Source: Chelydra serpentina (lineage: Eukaryota; Chordata; Testudines; Chelydridae). Taken from it: a stretch of DNA of 64,000 nt. The DNA lies in NCBI GenBank assembly GCA_037349315.1, contig JBAIAC010000007.1, forward strand, positions 51,733,001-51,797,000, in the 5' to 3' direction. The notes below the pieces were generated by a model. That model was not told the DNA's origin. It worked only from the letters and a program-made list of their open reading frames with translations, and did not search any database. How positions within the stretch are numbered: position 1 is the stretch's first letter; each line of letters starts with the position of its first letter. Shown piece after piece: positions 59,972-64,000 of the stretch. The position numbers and the translations under genes were made by a program.

Positions 59972-60756
59972 CAGAGTCTCTCAACCTGTGGGTCGGGACC
60001 CAAAATTGGGTCACCAGAATGTTTCAAAGGGTCACGTGGCAGTTCCTGTGGCTCCTGTCCCATGGGACTGGCTGATCTTGCCTTCCTGTTCCAGGCATTG
60101 CAACCTGTGGGGTCCCAGCACCACTCAGGTCATGATGATGAAAGTCCAGGTAGGCCAAATTTGTGTGCGTGGCACTGCAACCCCATGAGCCAGGTCACAA
60201 CTCCACTCACACAAATTTGGTCTAGGGAGGGAGATGGGGCCAAACCTGAGTGGCACTGCAGCCCTGGAGGTTGTAATGCCTGGAGCGGAGAGCCAAGTCC
60301 AGCCAGCCCCGCAGCACAGGAGCTGCTACTGCGGGGTGAGTGGCGTGTAGGACCCAATCCCACCCCCCCGGAGGGGGGTGGGATCCAATCAAAACCACCC
60401 CAGGGCCTCCACCCCCAGACTATTTACTGGGTCGTGATAGGCCATAAACATTTATAAATGGGTCCTGAGCCCAGTGGCGTAGCCAGGTTTAGAGCACAGG
60501 GGGAGCGGAGCTAAAAAAAGGCACCGGGAGCAAAAAAAATGTTCCGCTCTGGCTGCAGCATAGGAGCAAAAGGCGTCGGGAGCAAAAAAAGATGCCGGGA
60601 GCAAAAAAAAAAAAGCTCCACTCTGGCTGCAGCATAGGAACAAAAGGCGTCGGAGCACAAAAAGGGCGCCGCTTCTGCTCAATGGGGGAGCGCCCGCTCC
60701 CCGTTTCCCCCCCCGGCTACGCTACTGCCTGAGCCCCAAAAGGTTGAGAACCACTG
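59972..60756. mobile_element. hAT-like element carrying a nested hAT-like element
   Basis: It starts CAGAGTCTCTCAACCTGTGG and ends AAAGGTTGAGAACCACTG. The flanks CTCTAGAG (59964-59971) and CTGTAGAG (60757-60764) match at seven of eight positions. The inner 60472-60727 is a younger insertion, so the outer element was about 520 bp. No transposase is encoded; a 183-residue plus-strand frame across its left half has no recognisable domain. Confidence 0.8.
60472..60727. mobile_element. hAT-like non-autonomous element, copy 3 (nested)
   Basis: It starts CAGTGGCGTAGCCAGG and ends GGCTACGCTACTG, with a perfect 8-bp duplication CCTGAGCC (60464-60471 and 60728-60735). The interior repeats GGGAGCAAAAAAA and GGCTGCAGCATAGGA units and is closely similar to copy 2 at 5246-5504. 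Confidence 0.87.
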
Positions 60757-60764
60757 CTGTAGAG

Positions 60765-63700
60765 AACAATCCTGTGTTGGTTAAGTGGGAGAATGGAGTC
60801 ACTAGAAGTAGTAAGTCTTTCCCATCTCTACCGTGTATAAAGCAATAAATACACTGTGTAATTTTAGGGGAACAGGGTGCAAGAAGAGACACTACAGAGA
60901 AACATTTTTTTCAAAAATCATGTTTTCATTTTTACATTCATTCAATCGTACTATTCAAACCCCACTGTGCTTAGGACCCTGCACTGCCCGCCACTTCCAT
61001 GGCAGTGGTTCTGACTCTGACAGTAGAGCCCTTATAACAGATGAGCTGGGAATTTGTTGGCCGGGTTTGAAAGTGATGTGAGAGTCCAACAGCAGCTAGT
61101 TATTTTCAAACAAAACCATTGTTTATTTGTTTTAAATGACTTATGAGACTCCCATAGGCTTTTGAAGTCTGAGTGCTCCAATAGTAGGGTAAGAGAAACA
61201 CTGAAATACACTGTTGTGATACGTGCGCATAATATGCAAAAATAAATAATCAGGAGGGAAAAGGGGGGTTAATTTTGGAGGAAAAGCTCTCAGAAGGTAC
61301 CTTTGGGCAACCCCCCTCCACCTTCTGCTTCCCATAACAATATCAAAAGCAGGTAGAAAAACACTTTGGGATTTGGGAAACACTCAGCCGTTTATTATTG
61401 TTTTATGTACTTGTAGGATTGCTTTCCTGGGGTCTGCTCCTGCTTCCATGGAAGTCAATAGTAAAACTCCTATTGATTTCAAAAGTGCAGGATCAGGCCC
61501 CTAGATACAAAATGACTGTGCCATGCTGTCTTTAAAACCTAGGTAACAAGAGCACTTGGAAGGGAGATTTTAAAACCCAGCTGGCTGCTGAGTAATGTTA
61601 ATTGCTGTCAAGACTGCCACAGAGTTATTGAGGTTTGTAACCTAAACTCAGGAGATGGGTTAGATTGGGAACCGATTACCAGAAAGGTGAGGCAAGTTAC
61701 TGTGAGATCTTAATATAACATTCCCCCTGACTGGGCCTTGTGATCCTCTTTAGTTTAACACTGCAGACTCTCAGTGATTTTTGAGAGGCTATTTACAAGT
61801 GACATCGCTAGATCTATGTGCTAATAATGTGCACTCTTTCCAAGAAACACTGATGCATTTCTTTATGGCTCCAGTTCCAAAGTCCATTCCATAGTCTTTT
61901 ATTTGCCTGATGAAGGGTTGATCCTGCCCCTCATTACAGAGGGATTAAGGCACCTCTGCTTGGGTTGTGTATCCTTATCAAGTGCGAAAGAGAAAGGACT
62001 GATTCTTTTTATTTTCAATAAAGGACTAAATCCTAATTCAATTAAGTCTGGTTCCCCACCTTAGAAAATCAGAGAACCTGGAGGAAACTGCTACAAAACA
62101 GCAACATAAATGCTTTCTATTTATTAGGGATGTGCAAATTTTGTGACACCAATGGCCAGACACTGGCAACTTGCCAGACACCTGAGGGATGCATCTAATT
62201 TGCATGTGCAGTGATATAAATAAAAAATGAATGCACCACAATTCCCATAGCTTGTGTCTTCCATGATAAAAAATGCTTGTTGATTGTGCTTATTAGCAGT
62301 AAAAAACAGTATCAATCTACTTTACCCTCATCTTGTGGGCGAAGGTGGTTAGGGGGCCACACTTTAAATCCCCCAAGGCTACACTTTTGGAACCCCTGCG
62401 GTGCAGAAATGTATGGTAACTGAAATTCTTGTCTATAATCAAGCTAGATGGTTATAAAGCTCAGGAAGGATATTTGTGCCTTTCAGTGATTTAAAAAAAA
62501 GATATGGCAGCATATCTGAGAGAATGGACTCAGAGGGATTCCTTGAGGAAATTAGACATTGTTAAGAAATGGCTCCGAGTAAATAGACCGAAACCAAGAC
62601 AGAGACAGAGAGTCTGAAATGGAAATTTGTGAACTGAGGGCAAGTTATACCAGTGACCTTGCTGCATTCTGTTAATAGAGCTGCCACAATAGCACTGAGA
62701 CAAACTCCTTACCTGGGAACTGGACCCCCTGGGGTAGGCATTCTGTCAGTAATTTCTGCTCATTAACGTACATGATGGTATTTTTATACACGGAGGTTTA
62801 TCTGGAATCATGTGTGATGGCGTCCCTGAAACATTTGTAGGAAAAAATGTCCCAACATTCCATTCTGATCAGTGGAGAACAATCATTCAGTGGTAGACTG
62901 CTGTGACGCTTAGAAAAGTGGTGGAAGAACAGCTTTTTCATATATATCTACTGCCCATATCTATTCCATGATGTGTCTTCAGAGCCATTTCTGCTTATTT
63001 TACTACAAAAAACATGTTGATACTACTGTCAGCACAAAATAATTGAAGAATAAGTTGTATTTTTAGGCCCCAGTCCTGCAAGCTGCTCTGCATGGGTGGA
63101 TCCTTACTTCAGTGGGGCTCCATGCAGGCACACAGGTCCTTCCGCTCAGATGAGCTTGCAGGAGAAGGGCCTGACGCTATCAATGCCATTTGGATTGGGC
63201 CAAACTTATTGGTGCTTTATTATCTGTTAAGTAATAAGTAATGTTATTATTATATAATATTAATCAGTGTGACTAAGTTTCATGGTTTTATTGCAAGTCT
63301 CGTGATTTGGTGTTTATTCTTAAAGCACCACCTACTGGAATCAAGAGATTGCATGCGCATCTCAGCTTTCATTGACATAAGAAACTTTTTAGCCCTCATG
63401 GCTGTGGTGAGAAGCTTGAAAACATGAACTGAGTGTAGCTTAAAGCCCTCAGAAATCAGAAGGCAAATACCACCCTCCGCAAATATTATTTTTACAAAAA
63501 TCTCATGATTTTTAAGGAAATTTCATGATTTTAGTGGGTCTGGGCCATGATTTTTGATTGCTTGGGGTTGGCAAATACTGTTATGCTCTGCCTTATCACA
63601 ATAAAATTGCCATATGAGTTCTGTCACTACAGAATCTTTATTACTCGTGTTGTGGGAAGCAGAAAAAACCCAGCTTGATTTTCAGGCTTTAACACTGATC

Positions 63701-64000
63701 ATACAATCCTCACACAAGCTAAACTTCCATCTCAGGTAAGGGAGCTTGGTCTGTATTAGACTGCAGGGTTCATTGGCTTCAGCGTGCTTTGCTGATAGAC
63801 AGAAAAACATGTTGCTCACTTTGAACTGAGCATATTTGATAATGAAGTCATTTACAGAGAATAAACATTCGCTGAGATGGTGTTTCTGTTGGGCCTTTTT
63901 CTGAACGTAGCCACATTTTAAAAGACATAGGTCTCAGGGGACTTCTGTCTCTTTAAATGTTTCTGACAGCAAAATAAAAACACTCTTTTCTTCCTAGGGA
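60765..64000. other. Intergenic stretch without recognised gene
   Basis: No coding gene is supported. Dispersed short motifs include GAAGTCAATAGTAAAACTCC (61452-61471) and CATGATTTTTAAGGAAATTT (63504-63523), which look like ancient multicopy repeats. All open frames are under 85 residues. Confidence 0.4.

Noticed and set aside
59906..60457. A 183-residue plus-strand frame.
   Set aside because: It spans the left half of a hAT-like non-autonomous element and has no transposase motif or other domain.

Overview
The window looks like vertebrate nuclear DNA, most probably from a turtle. It is intron-rich and AT-leaning, with one CpG-island promoter. It is full of CR1 retroposon pieces, MIR-type SINEs, Harbinger-like MITEs with GTCTACACT-type termini and hAT-like MITEs, a mixture I associate with testudine genomes. 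The turtle assignment is inference from repeat families recalled from memory.

The only host gene I recognise is BMF (Bcl-2-modifying factor) on the minus strand. Its CpG-island promoter and non-coding first exon lie near 55.2-55.4 kb. The first coding exon is 51833-52150, the BH3 exon 50431-50594 and the terminal coding exon 34842-34943. Predicted splice sites are canonical and phases agree, giving a 192-residue protein with the dynein-light-chain motif, the BH3 helix and the conserved hydrophobic C-terminus. The last intron is about 15.5 kb. A long 3' UTR may reach a poly(A) signal near 28.0 kb, but this is uncertain.

Downstream of BMF (1-28 kb) is mobile-element territory. Its centrepiece is an apparently intact PIF/Harbinger transposon (9056-14210). 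It carries two convergent genes: a one-exon DDE transposase on the plus strand, and a two-exon Myb/SANT-like DNA-binding protein on the minus strand. A six-copy tandem repeat of about 77 bp sits in the intron of the Myb gene. Harbinger-type MITEs (356-650, 3201-3413), CR1 fragments (2097-3160, 4183-4705, 14600-15945, 18175-18655), a solo LTR (14959-15385) and hAT-like MITEs (2564-3117, 5246-5504, 17915-18171) surround it.

The large BMF intron holds a CR1 copy bounded by 33-bp direct repeats (44166-46377), MIR copies and a small hAT-like element. Upstream of BMF (55.5-64 kb) there are CR1 fragments, a fold-back hAT element with roughly 600-bp inverted arms (55995-57652), a 336-bp terminal-inverted-repeat element with a 9-bp target duplication (57744-58079), and a hAT-like element carrying another nested inside it (59972-60756). 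No tRNA, rRNA or CRISPR feature was seen. Most remaining open frames are chance frames or transposon remnants.
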